Assembly (NCBI RefSeq): GCF_040954645.1
Contig: NC_092806.1
Coordinates: 115,612,458 to 115,676,457, forward strand
Length of the DNA: 64,000 nt
Direction: 5' to 3'
Origin: Diabrotica undecimpunctata
Taxonomy: Eukaryota; Arthropoda; Insecta; Coleoptera; Chrysomelidae
Below the pieces are notes generated by a model. It was not told the DNA's origin. It did no database searches and saw only the letters and a program-made list of their open reading frames with translations. Numbering within the stretch: the first letter of the stretch is position 1; every line of letters begins with the position of its first letter. Made by a program: the position numbers and the translations under genes. Below are positions 36,986 through 47,535 of this stretch, in pieces.

Positions 36986-37575
36986 TACGAAGAAAAAATT
37001 TAAATGTGTGGTCCATCAGACAAATTATTCTGTATTCGTCGCTTCTTTCTGCTATTTCTTCGGAATTGCTATAAAACATACTTCAGCCATTCCACAGATA
37101 TTTTACCAGTAGTCTATACATCAGTAAACAGTTTGAACACTGATGTGGTTCTCATTTTTAAGAGTTCAGCTGGGATGTTATCTGATCCAATTACTTTCAT
37201 GGTTTTGACTGATTTTGAAATTGCTAATTGAACATGTCATGTTACTTTTTTAATTCTTTCATTTCTGAACATCTATTTCTAGAAGGTCTAGTATTTCCTT
37301 CGTCATCTATTGAATCTTTCTAGTTTTACTATCTTCTTCTATATCTTGGTCATATGTTCTCGAAATAATGTCCATATTTTTTCAACATTTTCAGTTGTTC
37401 TTATTACTTTCATGTAATTGTTTACATCATTTTCTATTTCACTTTTGTTGACATCTGAAATAGTAAAATTCTTTTGCTGATTTTTTTTCTCTGTTCGTTT
37501 TAACCTGACTCTTGCATCGGCAACTAAAGGGTTGTCTTCAGATCCAATATATTCAAAGTTCCTAAATCGTTTGTT
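36986..37575 (-). pseudogene. LINE linker and RT entry fragment
   Basis: Minus strand: FEYIGSEDNPLVADARVRLK (linker after the endonuclease), SEIENDVNNYMKVIRTTENV, then IGSDNIPAELLKM (RT motif 0/1) near 37190-37150. It has the composition and order of the endonuclease-RT junction of the LINEs nearby. No palm follows. Confidence 0.6.
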
Positions 37576-38376
37576 GATAAAAATGGATGGAACAGGAAGG
37601 TATTTAAAAAACTACTCATTTGGAGCTACTACTTCTCTTTAGGTTTTACATCCACTCAGATTCTTTCAATACTGGCATCCAGAGAGCAGACGAAAAAGAT
37701 TCCAGAATTATTAAACCACATGCCTCAACTTTATCTTCCTCGAACCAATCGGCATCCTTAGACGATATTTCACAGTAGCACACAATTCAGAAAAGCTCAT
37801 TTGCCCTTTTGGCAGCAAGTCGCTGTGAGGTGCACTATTGTGAAATATGAAATAGATCCTACTGGTTGTACATATTTTGTTCTAGGGATCTAAGCAGTGA
37901 TGGACAAAAGAAATCATAAGTTTTTGCTTAAATCCTTTTAGAGAAGGCGACAGATCAAGGACAACCTCACAAGAAGTAGTGAAACCTTGCATGTTCCTTT
38001 ATCCGATTGACTGGATATCAGAAGTTTGCTTGAGATTTGAAGGATTGCGCAGGCTGACTGCAGGAAATCAGGTAAAACCGATTTTAATGCATTCCTCGAG
38101 CGAATACAGCAGTATTTTTCCGCAAATTCATGCACCTGCAAGACATCTTGAGATTCACAGACGTAAGTGCTAAACCATGCCAGATTAGGTTCTGCTGGAT
38201 CCCGCAAGCTATCTTCAGGCTTTCTATATTCCGACAAATTTAGTAGTTGTCAATTTTTACGTTTTTTCAAACATAAACAAAAGGAACAACATAAAAATAT
38301 TGTACAATACAATTATTGGATTGTCAGCTTGAGAGATTTTAATTCCATATGTTTTTTATTTAAGTGAAAAAACAAT
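37576..38376. other. Unassigned; weak transposase-like reading on minus strand
   Basis: The minus strand reads FHNSAPHSDLLPKGQMSFSE near 37850-37790 without a stop, but I recognise no family. Open frame 38237-37938 (99 codons) is also unrecognised. Confidence 0.3.
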
Positions 38377-38473
38377 ATTACGTAACTCGTTGCTCGAACT
38401 TCCCTCCCACCCCCTTAATGCTCCGTAAAGTTTAACAAGAACCCCCACCACAAAATTGCGTTACGTAATAACT
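38377..38473. repeat. Short unit with inverted tattacgtaac ends
   Basis: tattacgtaac at about 38376-38386 and its reverse complement gttacgtaata at about 38460-38471 bracket a C-rich core (ccctcccacccc). About 95 bp, non-coding, resembling a very small inverted-repeat element. Confidence 0.4.
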
Positions 38474-39139
38474 GACGACCCCCAATCTGGTGCAATTTTG
38501 CACAGCGATACTTTCACTTTTGCGAATAATTTTTTCCTTTGTATAAAGGACCTAAATATCTAAGATTTGTTTATTAAACAGTAAGTTTTAGGCTTTTCAG
38601 GGGACTGAAGTTCCTGGATTTTAATTCGAAGTCTAGTAAATGCGTAACAATATTTCCGGCTGTTGTACGACCACGCCTTGAGGGTTGTTCTGTAGACCAA
38701 CGATGCTCGTCTTGTCCAAGTAACTTGTAGATTTTCTAACTGGTTAAAATTACTTTTCGTATTACATACCACCACCATCATCATCACTACATTAGTTATT
38801 TTCCCAAAGAAATTAAAACTGGCCTATCGTTTATTTTATTATAATATCGAGTTTTTAGTTTACATGTTATAACATTACTTACAGTTTTTACCAAATAGCT
38901 TTTTGCCAATTGCCAGATAAAATTTTTTTATTTAATTCTTTTCAACCACTTAGATTACACTTAGGACCTTCATAAATCGTCTAAAAATCTTTATAACCAA
39001 GTAAAACAGTCCTCCAAATTTCCCTAAAATCGATTTAACAAATTTCGCATAATAATTTTGCAATCTAAATTTTTTTAGATTAAAAAAAGATGACAAAAAA
39101 TTAAATTTTTTAAAAATCTTTCACAATAAAACTAGACTA
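38474..39139. other. Intergenic DNA, no gene seen
   Basis: Open frame 38787-38560 on the minus strand has no recognisable motif. Confidence 0.35.
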
Positions 39140-39800
39140 TATTATAGAAGTTTAGTTGATAGACAAAAGGGCAGCTAGAGATGTGAGAACACGACGAGGA
39201 GCATATTGTGGATCAGACCATCTTTTACTCCAAACCAAATTTAGATGCAGAATTAACAAAGAAAGAAATGAAAGGCAACAAAGAATCAACAAACTGGACC
39301 TGGACAAACTGAAGATTCATGAATGTAAAGAGAAGTTTGAAGAAGAAATCGCAAATGAGTTAAGGATGCTAGAACTGCACTCCATAGAGAGCAAATGAAT
39401 AATATCAAAACAGCAGTACCGAGAGCGGCAGCGTCCACCCTGGGAAACAAGAAAAAGGCGAGAAGAGGAGCATATAATAACTCGAAGTATAGCAGTTCCA
39501 CTAAACAAGGAATGGTGAATTTAGAAAATTAGTAATCCACGAAATAAGTAAACTTTTGAAAGGACAAGACATCGTCAGATTTATCAAGGCACAAAGACAA
39601 AGATGGATGGGAAATCTAGAAAGGAGAGATACAAACGAGATAAGAGAGCCAGATTATAGAGAATCTTAGGAAAATATTATGGTTAGTTAAAGAATGAAAA
39701 TTCATATGCCAAAAAAGGAGATAATGGAGTAATATTGTGGAAAAAACCAAGCAACACAACTAATTGTAAACCAAAAAGTTAACGCGAATTGATTCCTCAC
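39140..39800 (+). pseudogene. Internally deleted LINE (endonuclease end plus C-terminus)
   Basis: Plus strand: RAARDVRTRRGAYCGSDHLL (the SDH end of the endonuclease), a Lys/Glu-rich linker to 39480, then at 39535 a jump to HEISKLLKGQDIVRFIKAQR and RQRWMGNLERRD, the post-RT region. This equals the block QDENIVRAIKAQRIRWYGH-type region at 33.85 kb, so it is the same family with the whole RT removed. Several frames and stops. Confidence 0.6.
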
Positions 39801-40575
39801 GACAAATAAATCAGATGAGTCCAAAGAGGGTGGAATCGCTCCGACAGGAGTGTAGATAGCATTAAGATGATATAAGACAGCATCTGTTACCTTTTTATAA
39901 AGGTGTTTTATATAAATTAATATTATTTTTAAATGATTTATCGAATTTGTTATGGTTGAAAGAATGCTACTATAGACAGTTGAGTTACTCATGTTTCTAG
40001 AGTAAGAGGCGTAGATATATTAATATAACCTAGCAAAAAAAAGTAAACAATTTGTTTACATTACTTACTTTCATTAGATATTAACAATAAACGTGTTTAC
40101 AACGTAATTGACAAATTCCATAAATTCATATTGATTTTATGGCTTCGGTGTTATTTCTGTTAACAACCTATTAATTTGTGCAATTTTATGGGCCAATAAA
40201 GTAGATAATATAGTTTTCATAAGACTTAATGACCAAGTAAACAAGTTAATCTAGGACTTAGCGTCCTCATGGTCAACATTATGATTATAATAGAAGAGAT
40301 ATATTTCTCTTAGTTAATTGCTATATGTAAATTAAGTTTTTTACAATAAGCAAACATTGTGTTTATTGTAAATAAGGTAGTTACCTTAAGCCTAATCGAT
40401 TTTCAATTGGATATACATAAAATAAATAAAAATTTACAATATAATTAAAAGTATTAGATAAAGCACAAGAATTTTTTCTTCGGTAGACTGAAGCTGCTGG
40501 ATAACTTCAATGTTCCAGATCAAAGCAACTGTTGTTAGTGTCTACTCGTTATCTTGGATATATTTTCAAATTTAC
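39801..40575. other. Intergenic DNA, no gene seen
   Basis: AT-rich with no motif. Confidence 0.35.
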
Positions 40576-40770
40576 AGTGTGTCCGTAAAGTATGGAATAA
40601 ATTCGATATTTCCTAAATGAAAAGCTTTTTAAAAAAAATGTAAAACACGTCGATTTTTAAATTTAATATTCTACATTTTACAATAAAATTTCATTATACA
40701 AGGTGATACACATTACAGTGATGACATCATCGACTATTTATTTAAATGTAACACCTTGTATTTGAGGACA
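40576..40770. repeat. Possible MITE or transposon end
   Basis: cagtgtgtccgtaaagtatg at 40577 resembles the ends of small mariner-like elements in insects, and acaaggtgatacac/gtaacaccttgt occurs inside as a loose inverted pair (about 40698 and 40749). Boundaries uncertain. Confidence 0.3.
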
Positions 40771-41145
40771 TTTTTAGATCGATATAAATGAGCTGATTTC
40801 AAAAAAGTATAATACTGGGGGTATTATACTTATTTTTTATTATGGGCATTTGAAAGATATGCGCTTAGAAAATTAATTTTTATTGATTTATAATATTAAT
40901 AAATTATAAATAAATTATAATAAATAAAATCCGTAAACTAATTTTCGAAACCAAATTCAGATTTTGGCTTTAATCTGTGCCTTCTAAGAATTGCGAGGCA
41001 AACAGACTTTGATAAAGATGTTATTAGAGACATGGGGAATCTGAAAATTGCATTCCACGACATATCTCCTCAACTAAGCAAAAATCCTTAGCGAATTCGT
41101 TTCTAGTACTCGTACAGAGTATATCGGAATAAAAAGGAAAAGACG

Positions 41146-41230
41146 GTTAAGATTTGATTTCACGTACAGTGCGTCTGTGTATCTGCTTATACGTATTTCG
41201 CCCTAATAGGGCTCTTCCAGTTGGAGTTTT
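41146..41230 (-). repeat. Copy of the 2.3 kb hammerhead-like repeat
   Basis: Matches 2322-2395 over about 70 bases (cgtctgtgtat, gcttata, cgtatttcgccctaataggg). On the minus strand 41219-41184 gives GGAAGA, a GCCCT/AGGGC stem II and GAAA, with the palindrome ATACGTAT where stem III should be. The first core bases (CU) are not preserved, and the upstream stem I arm has no partner. Confidence 0.5.
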
Positions 41231-41370
41231 CTTTTGCCCAGTATCTACAATTCTGACGGTTGACCTCGCCATTTAATTTGAATGTAGCCTCATCAGAAAA
41301 AATAATACTTTGAACCAAGAAATGGCTTCGGTGGCTGTTATCCATCATTATTCAAATATATAAATGACTT
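41231..41370 (-). pseudogene. Mariner-like transposase fragment
   Basis: Minus strand: [20 protein letters not shown] then [25 protein letters not shown] is the region around the first catalytic Asp of DUF4817-type mariner transposases. About 45 codons, neighbouring the hammerhead-like repeat. Confidence 0.65.
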
Positions 41371-41569
41371 CAAAATTTATATTTATAATTATGGGATCTC
41401 GATGTAGCGGGTAGATACTCATCTGGGATCCCGATAGGTGACTCATCTACTTCATGGGAGCGCCCCTGCCTACGCGAGCCTTTGTTTATCTTCTCATGCG
41501 ATAATAACCAACTGGTTACGAGTGGTACCAACCATCAACGAGTGGTAACAACCAATATCAAATTCACTA

Positions 41570-42240
41570 CTTTTCGTAGATGATCAAGTCATTTTTGCAC
41601 AAGGCAGAGAGGACATGAAATATATGATAAGGAAATTAAAGAAAGAATATGAGCTATAGAGACTCAAGATAAATATGTGTAAGACCGAATACTTATGTAT
41701 TGAATCCGAGGTTGCAGATTTGAACTTAGGTATAGAAGAAGAGACTATTAAGAGTAAAAAGGTTCTTTCAACGCATAGTGCTGACTATTACCCTATATGG
41801 GGCGGAAGTATGACCAATGACAACAACAATACAAAATCAAAATAAGAACAATTGAATTGGACGTTATGGGAAGATATCTACGAATTACCAGACCATAGAA
41901 TAAGAACAAAGGAAATATAGAACAGAATGGAAGTAGAATGCTTAATTACAAAAAAGTTAGAAAACATGCAGTGATATGGGCATGTAAAAAGAGTGCCAGA
42001 GCATCGGTGACCGATAAAAAATTGGATTACCCGCCGGAAAGAAGGCGGAGAAGTAGACTTGACACAAGATAGAAAACGTACATGGACAACGTACATGGAC
42101 AACGTACATGGACAACGTACAGACGTACAGAAAATGCTATAATAGATAGAGACCTCATGGCAACTGAGAGATAAAGTGCTATGGAGAACGAAAACGGTGA
42201 ATTCATAATGCGAAAACTCTAAAGAAGCAGAAGAAAAAAG
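41570..42240 (+). pseudogene. LINE RT end and C-terminus, decayed
   Basis: Plus strand: VDDQVIFAQGREDMKYMIRK (RT motif C as VDD), NMCKTEYLCIESEVADLNL, then YGAEV, RTIELDVMGRYLRITRP and a decayed terminal block. A 13 bp unit cgtacatggacaa is repeated three times at 42077-42115. Several stops and a deletion between the RT and thumb regions. Confidence 0.6.
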
Positions 42241-42606
42241 GAAAATGGCTGAATTCTCAGCTGATGAGGTTTATTCCAGTCTTGAGGTTTTGCCAATTGT
42301 TGATCTGGATCAGCATTTTTCATATTATTTAGTGCCCAACCCACATTTTGGGTTGTTGTGTTGCATTATTTTGTTAGTTATTCCTAAAGAGTGTCAGTTT
42401 CATCATTTTCCACTTTCTTCTAACTTTGTTTTTTCTGGTATAAGATCTCTAATCTGTTTCAGATAATAAGTTCATTTTAATTTAATTCCAGGAGTATTTC
42501 TCCCGAGCTGCCTTTCTAATAAATATGTGTGACAAAACGTTTGACTTCCTGGACATTTATAATAATCACCCATAATCACCCATAATAGTTTACAGCTAAC
42601 AATTTT

Positions 42607-44165
42607 TTATAAAGTTTTTGTGTTATAAAAATAATCGTATTTTATCTTCTTCTTCATTGTGAAGGCTTTTCGATCTTCTGCCACATGGAATAATTGTCCT
42701 GCATTTGATGTCTGAGTCCATTCACGAATGTTTTTTAACCAAGAAACCTGTTTTCTTCCTACACCTCTACGGCCTTCTATTTTACCTTTCAAGATCAGTT
42801 GTTGTATTCTATATCGATTTCCCTCACTATATGTCCCAGATAAGACATTTTCCGGTTTTTAACAGTCTTTACCAATTCTCTTTATTTCTTAACCCTCCTT
42901 AGTACTTCCGCATTAGTTTTTCTTGTTCTCCAAGATATCTTTCGCATCCTTATATGAATCCACTTTTCCAATGCTTTAATTCTGTTTATACTTGATACTT
43001 TTAGTGTTCACACTTCTACTCCCTACAAAACTACAGACCAAATATAGCACTTAAGCATTCTCTTTCGTAGATCTAAACAGATACATATTGCAAAGAAATG
43101 TCTTAATTTTCATAAAAGTAGTTTTAGTCATTGCTATTTTAGACAGTTCCCAAATATGTAATTTTGTGAACTTTTTCAACTTTATTTGTTTATTTGTTTA
43201 ATTAACATTTAATTGAAGCTCTGTGTATGGATGTGAGTTACGACCAAAGACTAAAACTTTTGTTTTGGTTTGAGTTAATTTTAATGCCCATTTCCTCTCC
43301 GACTTCGTGAACACAATCAAGCAGAATTTTAAGACCTTTAATATTTTCTGACAAAATTACTGCATCGTCCGCCTATCTAATTATATGAAGTAGTTTCCTG
43401 TTGACTTAGACTCCATGGCTGTCTCTCAAGTGCCTTTTTAAGTAGCTGGTCCAGGTAAACATTAAACAATGTTGGGCACAAAATGCAACCTTGTTTGACT
43501 CCTCGTTGTATGGAGATTTCGTTGGTGTAATTATCTTCAATTTTTACGACTGTACAGTTTGTATTGTACTTTGATTCCAGTAGAGATGTTTATTGACACG
43601 AATATCTTTGTCATCTGTTCCTATATTTTTAGCATCTGCATTAATTTTACATGCTGTACTTTATCGAATGCCTTTTTGAAGTCCACGAAGCATGTAAACA
43701 CATCTTTTGCTTTAATCACGACATTTTTGTAATAGGATATTTAGCGCAATAAGTGCCTACATAGTTCCCGTAGCATTTCTTAAACCAAATTGGGTATCTT
43801 CGAGATTTCTTTCGCATTTAAGTTTCATTCTGTTGTTTTTAGGAAAAATTAGGAGTGTGGCTCATTAGACTAATTAATCGATATTCTGAGCATTTTCTAA
43901 CATTGCGTTTTTTAGGTATTGTAACGGTGTTGTAACAAAGATGGACTTGAGCCAGTCTGAAGAAGTCGCTTCGGTGTTATATATTGCATTAATAAGTTTT
44001 ACTAGTATTTTTATGTTATCTTCATCTATTAACTTCAGCAACTCCGTTGGTGTATTATCTGGACCACAAGATTCTATTATTTTAGCATTGTATAAAACGT
44101 GTTCTTCCTCTGATCTCCTAATTTCTGGGCCGTCAGTAAAATTTTGGTAGAATTCAGTAATATTA
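42607..44165 (-). mobile_element. LINE with RT and C-terminus, decayed
   Basis: Minus strand, 5' to 3': SCGPDNTPTELLKL (motif 0, near 44080), YNTEATSSDWLKSIF, FTCFVDFKKAFDKVQHVKLM (motif A, near 43690), QRGVKQG-like and CILC-like decayed blocks (43510-43470), LKLTQTKTKVLVFGRN (43300-43240), IKALEKWIHIRMRKISWRTR and ENKK, NRKMSYLGHIVRE (42850), then GKIEGRRGVGRKQVSWLKNI to 42607. The order is complete from RT to 3' end, but stops are frequent. The ending resembles the AAGAAGAAG-tailed family. Confidence 0.7.
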
Positions 44166-44505
44166 TTTCTGTCATTTATAGATATTTATAAGAGTTTTAA
44201 ATCGTAAAAATACACCCATAGTCAAAGTTATAATTAGTTCATCTTCATCTGTAAATGTTACAAAATTATAAATGATCTTTCGCTATTTTATTGCGTCGTA
44301 AAAGGTTTTGCAAAAAGTGATTTATTGCTGATACTACTTTTTTACTTATACGAACGTTATTGTGGTTGAATAATCATATTAAAAAAATGCTAATAACACA
44401 TTTTATTGTATTCTGGATGTATAAAAGTCATAAAATTCAAATTATATAAGTTAATATAAACTACTTGACCATTAAGTTTAATGCTCAACTAAAGGCTAAA
44501 GGTAT
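44166..44505. other. Intergenic DNA, no gene seen
   Basis: No motif in any frame. Confidence 0.35.
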
Positions 44506-44723
44506 GAACTGATTGCTGCGATTAATCGGTGCGATGACAACATCGCAATGCGAAATTTTTGCGAGACTAATGGCCACGGCTATTAACGAGAATCAACACA
44601 TCATAGCTTATAGCTTCACATACTTCATTTATAATTGTAGCAACTGTTGAAAATCCAGCACGATAACTGTGCCCTATTGTACTGAAGCTTTCACCTTAAA
44701 ACCTAAAACAGTATATTTTTTAG

Positions 44724-45497
44724 GTGAGGAACTGAAGAGAAGGTGGAGAAGTTTACGTGATTCTTATGAGCGATACTTAAGAGTCATCAAAATAAGAACT
44801 GGGAAAGCTGCACAAAATAAAACATGGCAATGGGCTGAAAGAATGAAAATGGACCAACCATTCTTGCTTTTTGCTAAAACCTCTTCAAATGTGCCGGAAG
44901 TTGCGACTCAAGTAGAGTCTGTAACTGAGAAAGATGATGGTATAGATGTTTCTGGTAACCAAAAGAGAGAACTTGGTGATCTATCTGAAGTACCATTACC
45001 TACAAAAAATAATGAGTCTGCTACTCGTACTGATGTCACCACCAAAATTGTAGAACCAGAACCAAAAAAACGAAAAGTGAGAAATGTACAAAAAATAAAA
45101 TTTACAACTTCAGTTGACTCTATTATTACTTATTTTGAAAGCACAAAAAAAAACAAAATACTCAATAGATTTATTATTTCTATCATATGCAGGCTTGATA
45201 AAACAATTTTCTGGAAAACGTCAGGGTGAAACCAAACTACAGATTGACCAAATAGTTGCACAGCAAGCGATAATGCACTATGAAGAGGAGCAGCATATAA
45301 TTCAACTACCCCAGAGTTCACAACCCTCAACTTCCAATAGTTGCACCTCTGATTCGAACTTTTATGAAAGTCCACTTATGTTACCAGACCAAAGAACCAT
45401 TCCACTTGAAAATAATCCAAGTACCACTAGTGCAGATTGCGAACAATCATTTCCGGCTTCAGTAGCCACCTTTTTACGAGTGTATACTCTTTTATAA
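44724..45497 (+). pseudogene. MADF/BESS-type DNA-binding protein of the Harbinger element
   Basis: Coding similarity starts at GEELKRRWRSLRDSYERYLR, the second half of a MADF domain, right after a good splice acceptor (tatattttttag ending 44723). I therefore read 44724 as the start of an internal exon and the ORF upstream of it as intron. The exon with the first MADF half is not found upstream. A middle region rich in Ser/Thr and basic residues follows (EPEPKKRKVRN). A BESS-like end has LFLSYAGLIKQFSGKRQGET, one frame over: a one-base change in the A-run near 45147 breaks the gene. Predicted nuclear DNA-binding partner of a transposase. Confidence 0.65.
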
Positions 45498-45553
45498 TGT
45501 TGATATATAAAAGAATTTAAAAATAAAAATACAATGAGTGATGATTGATTTAC

Positions 45554-45745
45554 CTCAAAGTAATGTCTTTCTTCCGCTGAAATAGGTTCACGAAAATTGC
45601 TATGAAGCTTAGAAATATCTTCCCTTATTAAGTTTAAAATTTCATCAAAACAAGCAATTTTCATTCCGAAATATTTATAAAACCGATTTTCGTGAGATCG
45701 AAGTTGTGGTCTTAACGTATGAAATTCTACTCATTGTTGCCTTTC
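45554..45745 (-). pseudogene. Harbinger transposase exon
   Basis: Minus strand: VEFHTLRPQLRSHENRFYKY, then FGMKIACFDEILNLIREDI and NFREPISAEERHYFE, matching the N-terminal region of PIF/Harbinger transposases (FxxYFRM...FDELL...NFRxPIS.EERL). The exon ends with GAG followed by GTAAAT, a plausible splice donor at 45553-45550. The DDE exons that should follow on the minus strand are not there; the MADF gene occupies that space. Confidence 0.65.
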
Positions 45746-46149
45746 CAAATTTATTTAATGAGTCCCAATTTTTCTTTTTCTATAAAAAATATTAATAGAT
45801 ATTAAAACTTGCCCATTATATGAAAACAGATATTTCTTATAATATTTTCAGATACCTAGTGAATACATAATAAGACATTCTTTAATTTTATTATATATTT
45901 ATATATTTTACTTTTGATCCTTCCCGTCTGCTAAAGCAACCAGCAAGATCAGATCTTCCTTCGATTTTGAAGAATCCATTCCAGATTATGCTGTAGTCGG
46001 TTCAATTCAAGCGACTAATCGCAGGAATGTGTTCATGACATGAAAAAACGCTGTCGCTTATATTGCGAGATAATTCTGTTCATTGCATTGTGCATTTCAT
46101 GCATTTTGTCTTTTTTGCTAAAATTAACATAAAAATATGTTGTAAATCG

Positions 46150-46640
46150 TCTTCACTTTAAGAGAGTAGTATTAGGTCGTCTGCATAGCAGATTATTTTA
46201 AGTTGTTTTTCTCCCATTTGGTATCCTTTTTCTGTTCTTACTTTTTTTATTATTTCATCCATAATTAGGTTGCACAATAGAGGACTCAGGGAATCTCCCT
46301 GACTTATCCCATTGCCAGCTTCAATAGGGTCGGTTAGTTCTTCTTCCACTTTTACTTTTATTGTGTTGTTTTGGTAAATATTTTCGATCGTTTTGATTAT
46401 TCCTAGAGGTATCTGTCTTGCGTACAATAAGTGGATAACGTCCTTTAATTTGACCCAGTCAAATGCCTTCTTAAGGTCAACTAAATATAGATATGCCGGT
46501 TTGCCGGTAATGATTTCTCTGGCTCTTGCCTCATTATAAATATAGCATCGGTACATGATCTTCCCGACCTAAAAACTTGTTGTTCGTCTGTTATAATTTC
46601 ATTCTGTTTATTGGTTATCACTTTGGTTGTTAATTTTAGG
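46150..46640 (-). pseudogene. LINE reverse transcriptase fragment
   Basis: Two frames. 46640-46500 has EIITDEQQVFRSGRSCTDAI (RT fingers). 46556-46158 has AYLYLVDLKKAFDWVKLKDV (motif A), GNGISQGDSLSPLLCNLIMD (motif B) and IICYADDLILLS (catalytic pair). The catalytic residues are intact, and one frame change lies between the two parts. The nucleotide match to 8395-8600 shows a second copy of this family in the window. Confidence 0.8.
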
Positions 46641-47349
46641 GGCAATACCAGTTGATACCAAATGTAAACAAATATGACATAACCGCTTCTTCCAATTACC
46701 TCGTTCAATGATAACTACAATGAACCATTTAAAGTGTTCCTCACTGAATATTATATACTGTAGTATTTTCGTTTTAGCCCGTATATAAAATATTCTTAAT
46801 CTTTTTGTGTTTCTGAGACTAATAATAAAAACATTTTTCAGTCGGTTTATAATAAACAAATTGCTCTTTTGTTTGATCTTTGTTCCACCTAGATATTTGT
46901 GCAGGAAATAAACAAGAATCTGTCTATTCATGCTTATACCGATTTTTGAAAATGGTGTCACTTCGCGATGGAGCGCCGTAAGAGGCGGACGGTTTTATTG
47001 TGGAAGTCCGAAGTTGGTCATCGGGACTTTGATCCTGGCAGCCGTAGGAGAACAATTCAGGGTCTGGGCACGTGAACATCGTTTTCGTAAAGTTTTAAAA
47101 AACCGCCAATTTTCCCTTAATCCATGAGTTTTGAGTGGAAAACAAAGAGCCTAGTTTGAGCAATCATATGTTGTTATAATTCAGGATAATAATAATAATT
47201 TATAAAGTAATAACTATCCAGTGAAGCGAGTAGTTTTTGTTAATTGTTTCTAAATAAGCATTTATCGTTAATGAAATAAGATTTGTTCTCATGTCAATTT
47301 AAAAAGATTATAAATACATATAAGTTTAATGTAACAGCTAATTGTAATA
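46641..47349. other. Unassigned DNA with a G+C-rich patch
   Basis: 46955-47085 (gcgatggagcgccgtaagag and following) is sharply richer in G+C than its surroundings and open on the plus strand, but has no recognisable motif. The rest is AT-rich. Confidence 0.35.
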
Positions 47350-47535
47350 TTTTAGGTCGACTCAGCCTGAATAAAAATGAGTACCTTGGGTAAAACCAGG
47401 GGTAATAATAGACGGTTGAAGCGTAGCACTGGCCATGTTACCTTCCTTGTATACCGTAGGCCCTAGATATAGCAGACTACCCTGCTATACTCCCAAAGCC
47501 GCGACAGCGGTATAAAACGGGAGACTATTATTATA
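47350..47535 (+). repeat. Dispersed-repeat-like block (possible LINE 3' UTR)
   Basis: A non-coding block of about 180 bp of balanced composition from gtcgactcagcctgaataaa to gcgacagcggtataaaacgg and an ATTATTATTATAATAAA tail. The composition break and the A/T triplet tail suggest the 3' end of a retroelement with no coding part attached. Confidence 0.4.

Larger units (their letters stand above)
44506..46034. mobile_element. PIF/Harbinger-like element remnant
   Basis: Bounded by imperfect inverted repeats: gaactgattgctgcgattaatcg-type left end at 44506-44528 and its reverse complement at 46012-46034 (19 of 23 match). Between them lie a MADF-domain gene on the plus strand and a transposase exon on the minus strand, converging. 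Harbinger elements characteristically carry two genes, a DDE transposase and a Myb/MADF-like DNA-binding partner. The catalytic part of the transposase is absent. No clear 3 bp TSD is seen, so the exact ends may lie further out. Confidence 0.6.

Noticed and set aside
37938..38237. 99-codon minus-strand open frame as a gene
   Set aside because: No recognised motif, and the neighbouring readings look like broken transposon DNA.
39800..39845. gatgagtccaaagagggtgg as hammerhead core
   Set aside because: The preceding base and the GAAA half do not fit; the match is limited to GATGAGTCC.
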